Origin: Sipunculus nudus
Taxonomy: Eukaryota; Annelida; Sipuncula; Golfingiida; Sipunculidae
Direction: 5' to 3'
Length of the DNA: 64,000 bases
NCBI GenBank assembly: GCA_026874595.1
Contig: JAPPUL010000072.1
Location: forward strand, 124,001 to 188,000
The translations under genes were made by a program, and so were the position numbers. Below the pieces are notes generated by a model. The model ran no database searches, was not told the origin of the DNA, and saw nothing but the letters and a program-made list of their open reading frames with translations. This document shows positions 17,211 to 25,879 of the stretch, one piece after another (the stretch's first letter is position 1; every line of letters begins with the position of its first letter).

Positions 17211-18824
17211 ATGCAACAAAAGATATTGATAGCAGAACCTCTTGCAGTAGAAGGAGTTAAAAGATTAAAAGACGCTGGTAATTTTGAGGTTATAGAATCT
17301 AAAAAGGTCTTAAAAGAAGATGAACTTATAGAGAAGATAGGTGATTTTGATGCAATTATAGTAAGGAGCGGCTCTAAGGTAAGTGCCAAAGTTATAGAAC
17401 ATGCAAAGAAGTTAAAGATAATAGCGCGAGCAGGAGTGGGTATAGATAATGTAGACGTAAAAGCGGCAACGTCGAAAGGAATACTTGTAATAAACGCACC
17501 GGCAGGAAATACAACATCAACAGCCGAACAAACTTGGGCATTAATATTATCGCTTGCAAGAAAGATATCATGGGCTCACCAATCGATATTGGCCTCAAAG
17601 TGGGATAGGAAAGCGTATGCAGGGATACAGCTTAACGGAAAAACTCTTGGTATAATAGGGCTTGGACGTATTGGAATGGAAGTTTTAACTATAGGAAAAG
17701 GGTTTGGCATGAACATAATGGGTTATGATCCTTATCTATCTCTTGATCAAGCAAAACTACTAGGTGTTAAATTATCAACGCTTTTAGAAATATATAAAGA
17801 GGCAGACGTCATAACAATCCATACTCCTTTAAATGCAAATACAAAAAATCTGATAACAAAAAAAGAACTTAGCCAGATGAAAAAAACGGCTTTATTAATA
17901 AATTGTGCACGTGGTGGGATAGTGGTGGAAGAGGATTTAAGTGAAGCATTAAAAGAGAATAAGATAATGGGAGCGGCGTTTGATACATTCGTAAAAGAGC
18001 CACCCTCTGAGGATAATCCTTTAATACGACTTCCCAACTTCCTATGTACTCCTCATCTTGGTGCGGCGACAAAGGAGGCTCAAATAAGTGTGGCAATAGA
18101 AACCAGTGAGGGTGTTGTTGACTTTTTTAAAAAAGGTATAACAAAAAACGCAATTAACTTCCCATCAATATCGCCGGATATATATGCTAAGAGTAAGGGA
18201 TTAATAAGTCTTTGTGAATCTCTTGGGATAGTTTTAGGATGTATACGTCGTGGCAATATGAAATCATTTGAAATAATATTTCCTGAATCCCTAAAAGATG
18301 CTCCCATACACATCATGAAATTGTCTGCAGTTAAGGGATTTCTTGAACCAATACTATCAGAGCAGATAAACTTTATAAACGCATTAAACATTGCTGAAGA
18401 ACGGGGTATTAATGTCAAAGAATCTTTTACTAAAGTAAGTCCCAAAACCATCTTAACTAAATCTTCAGATGCTAATACTATTGTACTTGAGGTTATAACC
18501 GAAGAAGGGAATTACAGAGTGGCTGGGACTGTATACATGGAGGAGGCAATACGTATAACTTGTATAAATAGTTATGAATTTGATTTAGAACCACTGGGCG
18601 ATTGGATAATGGTAGAAAATAAGGATGTTCCTGGAGTTGTTGGCATACTTGGTACTATTCTCGGCAACAATAAGGTGAATATTGCTACGATGCAACTTGG
18701 TAGAAAAGAAAAGGGAACTAGTGCGCTGACTTGTATCCGATTGGATGAGCCTCTTAGTCCTGATGTTCTTGCGCAGATTAAAACACAAGACGAAATTATA
18801 GATGTTATACCTATTGCTTTTTAG
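17211..18824 (+). CDS. serA: D-3-phosphoglycerate dehydrogenase (long form with ACT domain)
   Basis: SerA oxidises 3-phosphoglycerate to 3-phosphohydroxypyruvate with NAD, the first step of serine synthesis. The 537-residue chain has the order of the long form. The catalytic/NAD domains have KIIARAGVGIDNVD, LGIIGLGRIG, NCARGG and TPHLGAAT (active-site histidine). An intervening ASB domain (about 320-450) follows, then a C-terminal ACT domain beginning near IMVENKDVPGVVGILGTIL, the usual serine-feedback site. The start ATG has GGAG 8 nt upstream. It stands alone between lptD and a convergent phosphoesterase gene. Length and motifs are normal. Confidence 0.96.
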   Translation: MQQKILIAEPLAVEGVKRLKDAGNFEVIESKKVLKEDELIEKIGDFDAIIVRSGSKVSAKVIEHAKKLKIIARAGVGIDNVDVKAATSKGILVINAPAGNTTSTAEQTWALILSLARKISWAHQSILASKWDRKAYAGIQLNGKTLGIIGLGRIGMEVLTIGKGFGMNIMGYDPYLSLDQAKLLGVKLSTLLEIYKEADVITIHTPLNANTKNLITKKELSQMKKTALLINCARGGIVVEEDLSEALKENKIMGAAFDTFVKEPPSEDNPLIRLPNFLCTPHLGAATKEAQISVAIETSEGVVDFFKKGITKNAINFPSISPDIYAKSKGLISLCESLGIVLGCIRRGNMKSFEIIFPESLKDAPIHIMKLSAVKGFLEPILSEQINFINALNIAEERGINVKESFTKVSPKTILTKSSDANTIVLEVITEEGNYRVAGTVYMEEAIRITCINSYEFDLEPLGDWIMVENKDVPGVVGILGTILGNNKVNIATMQLGRKEKGTSALTCIRLDEPLSPDVLAQIKTQDEIIDVIPIAF

Positions 18825-18852
18825 AGCGTTTTTAATACCAAATGCCTTTTAG

Positions 18853-19617
18853 TCAAATGCCATAAAGTAGCCGATCGCCAAGGTTTGACGGTAATCCCGC
18901 TTTGTATATCTTCTTTTGAGCTGTTGCTATATCGTATTTTACAAGTCTATATTCAATCGATAATTTATTTGTATCAAAAAAGATATATGAAGCCCTATTA
19001 TCACGATCCCTTGGCTGACCAACACTCCCAGGATTAATTAGATAATAGGAATCCTTGTTTAAAACAAAGTTATCAGAACCTCCTTCTCCTTCACTATAAT
19101 TAATAGGAGATGTGGCAATAGCTCCTTCTGGACTTTTACACCATATCTTTTTTTCATGTGTATGACCATAAAAGCATATTTTAACTGAGTTATTCTCTTT
19201 TAAGTACTCTATGTTTTCTTTAGCCGCTTCTAATCCCATAATATACATGTTTCTGTTAATAAGTCCGCCATGCACCATGTAAAATTCACTGTCAACTTGT
19301 TTTATATCTTTAAAACTTTGCAATATTTCTTTGTAGGAAGGCTTTAAGGTTTTATAAGTCCATCTGGCTGCTATAGATGCAGATATATTAAAATATAAAC
19401 TCTCACTCAAATTAAATGCTGCATAATCATGATTACCCAAAATACATATAGGCTCAAATGAGAATAAAAGCTCACAACACTCATTAGGATTTGCACCATA
19501 CCCTACAATGTCTCCAAGACAAATAACTTTATCATACTTTAATGACTCAATATCCTCAAAAACAGCTCTCAAAGCCTCAAGATTAGAATGAATATCAGAA
19601 AGGATTATATATCTCAT
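18853..19617 (-). CDS. YfcE/MJ0936-type metallophosphoesterase
   Basis: The 254-residue calcineurin-like phosphoesterase has the metal-binding series SDIHSNLEAL (7-16), GDIVGYGANP, GNHDYAA and FYGHTHEKKIW. This places it in the PF12850-type family that includes diadenosine-tetraphosphatase-like and phosphodiesterase proteins. It should bind two divalent metals in the cytoplasm and cleave phosphomono- or diesters; its natural substrate is unknown. It is convergent with serA (28-nt gap) and divergent from the FliG/MotA chimera. Nothing unusual in length. Confidence 0.88.
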   Translation of the reverse strand: MRYIILSDIHSNLEALRAVFEDIESLKYDKVICLGDIVGYGANPNECCELLFSFEPICILGNHDYAAFNLSESLYFNISASIAARWTYKTLKPSYKEILQSFKDIKQVDSEFYMVHGGLINRNMYIMGLEAAKENIEYLKENNSVKICFYGHTHEKKIWCKSPEGAIATSPINYSEGEGGSDNFVLNKDSYYLINPGSVGQPRDRDNRASYIFFDTNKLSIEYRLVKYDIATAQKKIYKAGLPSNLGDRLLYGI

Positions 19618-19680
19618 TGTAAAATAAATCCTAGATAAGATATTGTTGGTTTTTATACTTAAAGTAAAAGGTTTATTTAA

Positions 19681-19790
19681 TTAAGCATTTTATCTTATTT
19701 TTAAAAGTTCTTAAAAAAAAAAAGTTATGTAGCTTATATGCACTTAGAGATTTATATTAAGCATTATCTTATTTAAAAAAATAGTTCTTA
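19681..19790. repeat. Imperfect 33-bp direct repeat in a divergent promoter region
   Basis: ttaagcatttt-atcttatt ... agttctta (19681-19712) recurs as ttaagcatt-atcttatt ... agttctta (19757-19790), 76 bp apart, between the divergently transcribed phosphoesterase and motor-protein genes. Both copies are extremely AT-rich. They could be two operator sites. Confidence 0.6.
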
Positions 19791-19849
19791 TAAGCATATT
19801 GATATTATATTATTATAATAAAAATGGATGGTTAAGGAGATAATGTTAT

Positions 19850-20527
19850 ATGAACTCTCTTAGTGAGATAACAAAGTGGCATCCTTTATCGTTGCAAAAA
19901 TGGCTTCGGGAAATAGACGAAGAAGACTTACTTTTGGTTATGGGACATTTACCTGAAGGGCTTAGACATTTAATAATGGAAAATATATCAACACGTTTAC
20001 GAAGTATTATAAGTGCATCGATAAAAAATAAAAATGAACACATATCAAAAAGAATAATAGAACGAGCAAAAGAACGTATACTTGACGCTGCAAACGAACT
20101 TATAGATATGGGAGAGCTAAGCGAACCTGGTGAAGATTCAGAAGAAAGTATTATAACCCAAAAAACTATACTTCCACCTGTTCTGACCTCAAATAATACA
20201 AGCGAACTTATAAATACCATAACTACCTTAAGTACTTATGCAAAGGAACGCGGAATTCTTGGGCTTGAAGAAACAACTCATCGTATAAAAGATCCTTTCT
20301 TGAAAGAGGCGATAGAACTAGTAATAGATGGTACAGACCCAGATACTACAGAAGAAATATTAAAAAACCGCGTTGAGGCTATAGGCTATTATAGAGATTT
20401 GCTATACTCTATAATGATAGAAGGGGCACTTGGGATACAATCTGGTGACTCAACTTGGGAAATAGAAACAAAGATAAAATCACTACTGCCACCAGAAATG
20501 GGACAAAGTACAGAAGAAGAAAAATAA
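19850..20527 (+). CDS. Soluble FliG C-domain / MotA cytoplasmic-loop chimera
   Basis: This 225-residue protein has no membrane segment. Residues 10-90 resemble the C-terminal domain of the flagellar rotor protein FliG: SLQKWLREIDEEDLLLVM, then PEGLRHLIMENISTRLRS and RAKERILDAANELIDMGEL, the order of the torque-generating helices and the following helix. After a 28-residue Ser/Asn linker, residues 119-195 resemble the cytoplasmic loop of the stator protein MotA: YAKERGILGLEE, DPFLKEAIELVIDGTDPD and EEILKNRVEAIGYY. This is the part of MotA that contacts FliG. The MotA membrane helices are absent. AAGGAG lies 10 nt before the start. It is a single-gene unit. By sequence it joins both faces of the rotor-stator interface; its job is unknown, perhaps modulating torque or assembling the motor. 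Confidence 0.75.
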   Translation: MNSLSEITKWHPLSLQKWLREIDEEDLLLVMGHLPEGLRHLIMENISTRLRSIISASIKNKNEHISKRIIERAKERILDAANELIDMGELSEPGEDSEESIITQKTILPPVLTSNNTSELINTITTLSTYAKERGILGLEETTHRIKDPFLKEAIELVIDGTDPDTTEEILKNRVEAIGYYRDLLYSIMIEGALGIQSGDSTWEIETKIKSLLPPEMGQSTEEEK

Positions 20528-20561
20528 ACAAGACTAATACCCTAAGCTAATAACTTAGTAA

Positions 20562-21011
20562 TTATAGCTTTTCAACTTTAATAAGCTTATCACGAGAATC
20601 AAATCGCTTCCTCTCAACCAGCTTTAGTGAAGCATCATAGCGATTTATATAATAATCAGTCAAAACACCATCTTTATACTTTTCAAAGCGAATAACACGT
20701 CCATTGACCTTATCATTATATCGTATAGTATGTACTATGTGATATTTGTAATGAATGACCTTTAGTATATTACCGTTAAAATTAGTATATACCTTAAAAT
20801 AGTTGGTATAGGTCTCAGACTGCTTTTTAGTGATTCTATCCTTGGGTATAAATTTAATTAGGTTATCATTCTCATAAATCCTATATTTAGAGAAGTATCT
20901 GACAAAAAGCCCATTTTCTTTATAATAGTCCCGACAGGATATAATAGAACCAAGCAATATTAAACTAATTATAGTATATGAAAGATAAATCGTTTTACTA
21001 CGTAAAAACAT
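20562..21011 (-). CDS. Small hypothetical lipoprotein
   Basis: I do not recognise this protein. From ATG 21011 (GAGAG 7 nt upstream; an ATG at 21032 is less well placed) it has 149 residues. A basic N-terminus and hydrophobic stretch end in GSIISC, an acceptable lipobox. The mature part is charged and rich in Tyr/Arg/Lys. It has regularly spaced short beta-like pieces (RFEKYKDGVLTDYYINRYD, LVERKRFDSRDKLI) reminiscent of MORN/RHS-like sheet repeats. It is convergent with the motor-protein gene and divergent from argH. An envelope location is likely; no function can be given. Confidence 0.6.
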   Translation of the reverse strand: MFLRSKTIYLSYTIISLILLGSIISCRDYYKENGLFVRYFSKYRIYENDNLIKFIPKDRITKKQSETYTNYFKVYTNFNGNILKVIHYKYHIVHTIRYNDKVNGRVIRFEKYKDGVLTDYYINRYDASLKLVERKRFDSRDKLIKVEKL

Positions 21012-21178
21012 CTGAGCACTCTCTAAATACATATTGATAAACTAAAGCTGCCTTATCATATTCAAAGTATACTAAAGAAAGCTAAAAGGAAGAATTATAA
21101 AAAATTTTAATTATCTTTAAGCTGCAAAGTCGTCTTTAAAAAAAAAAAGAGTCTTACAAGGAGCGAGGAGATATAAAA

Positions 21179-22534
21179 TTGTCAAAGTTATGGGAAAAGT
21201 CGGATTATAAGGCAGTTAACAAAACGCTTGAGCGCTATGAGGTGGGGGAGGATTACAAACTTGACCTTGAGCTTATAGAGCTTGATATAAAAGCAACTTA
21301 TGCGCATTGCATAATGCTAAAGAGAGTTGGGATACTAAAAAAAGAAGAACTTACTAAAATAAAAGACAGTCTAAAAAGGATTTTGAAAAGAAAAGACAAA
21401 ATAGAGCTTAGGATAGAAGATGAGGATATCCACACAAAAGTAGAAAACATGCTTACAAAGGAGCTTGGCGATATAGGTAAGAAGATACACACAGGTCGCA
21501 GCCGAAACGATCAAGTACTTGTTGATTTACGTTTATACATAAAACAAGAGCTATTAGAAGTAACTAAACTTATATTAAGATTAAGTAAAGGGTTAGTTAA
21601 ATTTGCCAAAGAGCATGAGTTTGTGCCGATGCCAGGATACACGCACATGCAGCAAGGGATGCCATCTTCGGTAGGGCTTTGGTCCTCATCATTTGTAGAA
21701 AATCTTATAGATGAACTTACTTTATTAAAGAGCTTGTATGAGCTAAATGACATGAGTCCGCTTGGTTCTGGAGCAGGGTATGGGGTATCAATATATCTTG
21801 ATCGGGAATTAACACAAAAGCTTCTAGGTTTTAGTCGACTACAAAGTAATGCATTATACTGTGGTAATTCGCGTGGGAAGTTAGAAAGTACGGTTTTAAG
21901 CGGTCTTTCAAGCGTTATGTTGGTACTAAACAAGATAGCATGCGATATACTTTTGTTTACGACAAAAGAGTTTGATTTTTTTGAGATATCAGATGAGATA
22001 ACTACGGGAAGTAGTATTATGCCGCAAAAAAAGAATCTGGACGTACTTGAGTTAATACGCGCTAAAACGTCTAGCATGCTTAGTTTTGAATTTGCAGTCA
22101 AAGGGATAATAAGTTCTTTACCTTCTGGTTATAATAGAGATTTCCAGGAGACAAAAAAGTATCTTATGTCTGGCTTTGGGATGCTCAAAGACTCTCTTTT
22201 TTGTATGACTTTAGTAATAGACTGCATAAAGCCAAAGGAAAAGCAACTTATACGTGGCCACAGGCGTGATCTTTATGCGGCAGACCATGCTTATAAGCTC
22301 GTAAAGGAGGAGAACATGCCATTTCGCAAAGCATACGCCTATGTGGGCGAGAATCTTTCTAAAATAGAGCTTGAAGATATAAAGGAAGTGATAAAAAAGC
22401 GTGATACAATAGGCTCAACAGGGAATCTAAATCTTTCTGGCTATAAGTCCGCTATTACTAAATTAGAGAAAGAAAACGATATTAAAACAAAGCAATTTGA
22501 AACTACCCTAGATGCTATTTGGGATTACGAATAG
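21179..22534 (+). CDS. argH: Argininosuccinate lyase
   Basis: ArgH splits argininosuccinate into arginine and fumarate, the last step of arginine synthesis. The 451 residues carry the fumarase/aspartase-superfamily pattern: EDIHTKVENML, HTGRSRNDQV (the conserved TGRSRND), GYTHMQQGMPSSVG and the C3 signature GSSIMPQKKN (from about residue 277) with the catalytic serine. Length is normal. Translation begins at TTG 21179 after AGGAGCGAGGAG. The HAD gene starts 4 nt after the stop, so they are co-transcribed. It is separated from argBDF by about 12 kb of unrelated genes. Confidence 0.95.
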   Translation: MSKLWEKSDYKAVNKTLERYEVGEDYKLDLELIELDIKATYAHCIMLKRVGILKKEELTKIKDSLKRILKRKDKIELRIEDEDIHTKVENMLTKELGDIGKKIHTGRSRNDQVLVDLRLYIKQELLEVTKLILRLSKGLVKFAKEHEFVPMPGYTHMQQGMPSSVGLWSSSFVENLIDELTLLKSLYELNDMSPLGSGAGYGVSIYLDRELTQKLLGFSRLQSNALYCGNSRGKLESTVLSGLSSVMLVLNKIACDILLFTTKEFDFFEISDEITTGSSIMPQKKNLDVLELIRAKTSSMLSFEFAVKGIISSLPSGYNRDFQETKKYLMSGFGMLKDSLFCMTLVIDCIKPKEKQLIRGHRRDLYAADHAYKLVKEENMPFRKAYAYVGENLSKIELEDIKEVIKKRDTIGSTGNLNLSGYKSAITKLEKENDIKTKQFETTLDAIWDYE

Positions 22535-22537
22535 CTT

Positions 22538-23242
22538 ATGCTGGATAAAGAGACTTATAAAAAGTTAAACAAAGTAAAACTTATAATATTTGATATGGAC
22601 GGAGTACTTGTAGATGTTTCAAGGTCCTACATAGAAACGATACTTAAAACAGCAAATCATTTCTGCATAGGTTTTGCAACACTGGCTAAGATAAAGGAAT
22701 TAAAAGCACTTGGCGGGTTTAATAACGACTGGGCCTTAACAATAGAACTAATAAAGAGGAGCGGTGTAAGGATAAAAGATGAGGAAGTAATTGAGAAGTT
22801 CCAAAGTATTTATTGGGGAGCTAATGGCAATGGTCTTATCCAGTCTGAAACATGGCTTATAAAAGATTATATACTAAAGAAGCTTTATAATTTATATAAG
22901 CTTGCAATATTCACGGGACGACCAAAACAAGAAGCATTATATACTCTTAAATTAAATAATGCATTTGAGCTTTTTAATCCTATAGTGGCTATGGAAGATG
23001 TTGAGCTTGAAAAGCCATCGCCCGATGGAATATATCGTATACTACGTTTTCATAAAAACATAAAAGAAGATGAAGTTTTATATATAGGCGATACAGTAGA
23101 TGATATGCAAGCAGCTAAAACAGCTGGTATACATGCAATCGCTATTGCTCCATTTAATACGACACATATTATGAGAGAGCTTGGTTTGGCAATTATAAAC
23201 GATATAAACGCTTTGTACACCATTCTAAATATCGCTAAATAA
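22538..23242 (+). CDS. HAD-superfamily subfamily IA phosphatase
   Basis: The 234-residue protein has the three HAD motifs. DMDGVLVD (19-26) has the nucleophile and acid/base aspartates, the threonine of FTGRPKQ is motif II, and GDTVDDMQAA with an upstream lysine (LEKPSPDG) forms motif III. The DGVLVDVSRSY start resembles a HAD-IA group sometimes annotated near histidinol-phosphate metabolism. That assignment is tentative, and a phosphoglycolate-type or sugar-phosphate phosphatase is equally possible. It is tightly coupled to argH. Its last 26 codons are part of the 224-bp unit that is triplicated downstream. Confidence 0.85.
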   Translation: MLDKETYKKLNKVKLIIFDMDGVLVDVSRSYIETILKTANHFCIGFATLAKIKELKALGGFNNDWALTIELIKRSGVRIKDEEVIEKFQSIYWGANGNGLIQSETWLIKDYILKKLYNLYKLAIFTGRPKQEALYTLKLNNAFELFNPIVAMEDVELEKPSPDGIYRILRFHKNIKEDEVLYIGDTVDDMQAAKTAGIHAIAIAPFNTTHIMRELGLAIINDINALYTILNIAK

Positions 23243-23835
23243 GGCTATACTTTTGTAGTTCTTTTTTTAGTATGTCATATGAATTAGATGCTATATTACA
23301 AACAGGTGCTCGTACTTCGTTAGAACAATGACCCATAATAGCCAATGCCTCTTTTACTGGAGCCGGGTTTGTTTCTATAAACAAGGCTCATATTATGAGA
23401 GAGCTTGGTTTGGCAATTATAAACGATATAAACGCTTTGTACACCATTCTAAATATCGCTAAATAAGGCTATACTTTTGTAGTTCTTTTTTTAGTATGTC
23501 ATATGAATTAGATGCTATATTACAAACAGGTGCTCGTACTTCGTTAGAACAATGACCCATAATAGCCAATGCCTCTTTTACTGGAGCCGGGTTTGTTTCT
23601 ATAAACAAGGCTCATATTATGAGAGAGCTTGGTTTGGCAATTATAAACGATATAAACGCTTTGTACACCATTCTAAATATCGCTAAATAAGGCTATACTT
23701 TTGTAGTTCTTTTTTTAGTATGTCATATGAATTAGATGCTATATTACAAACAGGTGCTCGCACTTCGTTAGAACAATGACCCATAATAGCCAATGCCTCT
23801 TTTACTGGAGCCGGGTTTGTTTCTATAAACAAGGC
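23165..23835. repeat. Tandem triplication, 224-bp period, of the convergent HAD/dapA 3' ends
   Basis: Copies start at 23165, 23389 and 23613. Each unit contains the last 26 codons of the HAD gene, its stop, the short gap and the last 50 or so codons of dapA on the other strand. The left copy completes the HAD gene and the right copy completes dapA. The stretch 23243-23682 between the two real genes therefore holds only 3' fragments with no start or ribosome binding site. One base differs in copy 3 and is silent in dapA. Confidence 0.95.
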
Positions 23836-24555
23836 ATTAATTAAATCTAAATATTTATAATGCAAATCAGATGCTTTTGTAAAATCATTCTTATTACAAT
23901 ATGATATAAGCTCAGCTACTTCCTTAGGCATTATATTTGAAAGCACAGAGATTACCCCACAACCCCCTATACTGTATAGTGGTACTGTTAAAATATCGTC
24001 TCCTGAGATAAGCAAAAAATCCTTCCCACACTCTTTTCGTATCTCCATCGCTTGCGAAAGCGAGCCCGCTGATTCCTTTACTCCTATTATATTTTTATGT
24101 TTACTAAGTCGTGCCATTGTCGTTGGCAAAATGTTTACTGCTGTTCGCCCGGGTATGTTATATAGTATTATCGGTATGGATATTTTGTCTGCAATGCTTG
24201 TAAAATGTCTATATAAGCCTTCTTGTGTCGGCTTATTATAATACGGACTTACCAGTAATACCCCATCTGCTCCCACCTCTTGTGCATGCTTACTAAACCT
24301 AAGTGCCTCTAATGTGTTATTTGATCCCGTGCCCGCAAGTACTTTTACCCGCTTTCTTACTCTCTCCACCGCAAAGCGTATTACCTCATTATGTTCCTCA
24401 TCCGATAAGGTCGGCGACTCACCCGTCGTCCCACACGGCAATATACCATCAACTCCCCCAGCTATTTGCATCTCTATATGCCTTCCAAAAGCAGTGTAAT
24501 CTACTTTCCCATCCCTAAACGGTGTTACTATGGCTGTTGTTAATCCTTCAAACAT
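23683..24555 (-). CDS. dapA: 4-hydroxy-tetrahydrodipicolinate synthase
   Basis: DapA condenses pyruvate with aspartate semialdehyde in the diaminopimelate/lysine pathway, which supplies peptidoglycan. The 290-residue TIM-barrel protein has GTTGESPTLS (42-51) with the catalytic threonine pair, YNIPGRTAVN with Tyr132, and the Schiff-base Lys160 in GVKESAGS. Length is standard. It faces the HAD gene convergently. Two extra copies of its 3' end lie between them and have no coding role. It is divergent from the ChaN-like lipoprotein. The start ATG is preceded by AAGGAGAAA. Confidence 0.96.
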   Translation of the reverse strand: MFEGLTTAIVTPFRDGKVDYTAFGRHIEMQIAGGVDGILPCGTTGESPTLSDEEHNEVIRFAVERVRKRVKVLAGTGSNNTLEALRFSKHAQEVGADGVLLVSPYYNKPTQEGLYRHFTSIADKISIPIILYNIPGRTAVNILPTTMARLSKHKNIIGVKESAGSLSQAMEIRKECGKDFLLISGDDILTVPLYSIGGCGVISVLSNIMPKEVAELISYCNKNDFTKASDLHYKYLDLINALFIETNPAPVKEALAIMGHCSNEVRAPVCNIASNSYDILKKELQKYSLI

Positions 24556-24741
24556 TTTCTCCTTCCTAATAAGCTTTTTTCATTCCCTTATAACAAAATA
24601 TGCGTCTCTTTGGCTCTTCGTTTTGCTATGTAACTAAATATAGTAATTTTAATTTTTCCTTTTGGAAACTTTATTCTTTATTTTTATTTATATATGTTTG
24701 TCTTTTAAGTATTAATTTGTTTTGTGAGGTTTGGACTTATT

Positions 24742-25665
24742 ATGTTTACTAAAAAAAATACCCCTCTTATCCTTCTTACCTTTATCATTACCACTGCTTT
24801 GTCTTTTTCATGCTCTAAGAATTATAAGTATTCCTTAAACGATGCTCCATTCCATATCCTCGATTTTAACAAGAAGCACTTGATCTCTTATGAAAAGTTT
24901 ATCAATAAACTTGCACAATACCAAATTGTCTTTATCGGGGAACTGCATAATAAACAGTTTATTCATGATATGGAGCTTAGCATTATAAAAGATATATATA
25001 AGAACAAAATAGATTCAAACAAAAAAATTATTATCTCTATGGAAATGTTTGACCAAGATGTTCAAAAACACATAAATCTCTTCTTGAATAATAAATCTGA
25101 TACCAAAACTTTTATCAAAAATACAAAAGCTTGGTCGAACTATTTAAAGGCTTATCACCCCATTATCTTGTTCGCTAAAAAATACAAGATAAAAATATTA
25201 GCTATGAATACTCCGAGAGACATTCGTAGACAAGTTGTTAAACAGGGTACTAAGAGTTTTAACTTAATTGACAAAAACTTTAAACCAACTTTTGACATTT
25301 GGAATGACCTTGTTTATGAAAAGTATTTTTTTGACTCGTTCCCAGCCCAGGCCCATCTAGCTAATACTTATAATCGCTTTCTTAAAAACTTCTTTTATGC
25401 TTCCATTCTTAAAGACTTTAACATGGCTAGTGCTATCGTTAACTCGATAAAGGATACAAATTATACATTGATTTCTATCAACGGAAAGTTTCATTCAGAC
25501 TATTCTATTGCTATCCCTAACCTAATTAGAAAGATTGCTGACGCTAATTCTATACCTACTTCTATTGCTTCTGTTTCTTTTGTCACTACAAAAAAATATT
25601 CAAACTTTTATAATAATTACTCCGTCAATGCTAAAATTGCCGACTTCATCTTATTCAATAACTAA
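24742..25665 (+). CDS. ChaN-like haem-binding-family lipoprotein
   Basis: From ATG 24742 (GAGG about 12 nt upstream; GTG 24724 is possible) this is a 307-residue protein with a lysine-rich start, a hydrophobic signal and the lipobox LSFSC. The mature part carries IVFIGELHNKQFIHDMEL and ISMEMFDQDVQKHINLFL, then LAMNTPRDIRRQVV, the layout of the ChaN/DUF399 family. Members are outer-membrane-associated lipoproteins, some of which bind haem and help iron uptake. The ELH and EMF motifs seem intact. It is the first rightward gene after the base-composition switch and uses many C-ending codons. A rho-independent terminator follows. Haem binding is inferred from the family only. Confidence 0.8.
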   Translation: MFTKKNTPLILLTFIITTALSFSCSKNYKYSLNDAPFHILDFNKKHLISYEKFINKLAQYQIVFIGELHNKQFIHDMELSIIKDIYKNKIDSNKKIIISMEMFDQDVQKHINLFLNNKSDTKTFIKNTKAWSNYLKAYHPIILFAKKYKIKILAMNTPRDIRRQVVKQGTKSFNLIDKNFKPTFDIWNDLVYEKYFFDSFPAQAHLANTYNRFLKNFFYASILKDFNMASAIVNSIKDTNYTLISINGKFHSDYSIAIPNLIRKIADANSIPTSIASVSFVTTKKYSNFYNNYSVNAKIADFILFNN

Positions 25666-25687
25666 ACCCTTTTCTATTCTTGTTTTT

Positions 25688-25726
25688 AAGCCATTCACTT
25701 TTTTCAACAATGTGTGGCTTTTTTTA
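25688..25726 (+). terminator. Rho-independent terminator after the ChaN-like gene
   Basis: aagcca-ttcac pairs with gtg-tggctt (a two-base bulge on one side), followed by TTTTTTTATA. It lies 22 nt after the stop codon. Confidence 0.75.
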
Positions 25727-25766
25727 TACACTTGCTCTTTTATAAACAAAATAATACGCCATCCAT

Positions 25767-25786
25767 ACATATATTAAATTATATGT
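25767..25786. other. 7-6-7 perfect inverted repeat
   Basis: ACATATA and TATATGT flank TTAAAT. The 6-bp centre is the spacing of Xer recombination sites and it lies near the skew switch, but the arms do not match the dif consensus. An operator is as likely. Confidence 0.4.
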
Positions 25787-25862
25787 TTTCCCCTAACTCC
25801 CTTTATTCACGCCATTTATACTCTCATATTTTAAAAATGTTTTTACCGCTCTTCTTGTCTTG

Positions 25863-25879
25863 TTGGCACGCTTTTTGAT
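25863..25879 (+). promoter_or_regulatory. Sigma-54 (-24/-12) type promoter of the sigma-factor gene
   Basis: TTGGCACG-CTTT-TTGAT matches the RpoN consensus TTGGCACG-N4-TTGCA except for A in place of C in the -12 GC. Expected transcription start is near 25890, leaving a leader of about 33 nt with AAGGA before the ATG at 25923. Confidence 0.65.

Noticed and set aside
24700-24760. ttattatgtttact as a dif half-site
   Set aside because: Only one arm resembles the Bacillus dif; the other arm does not match, and it overlaps the ChaN-like start codon.
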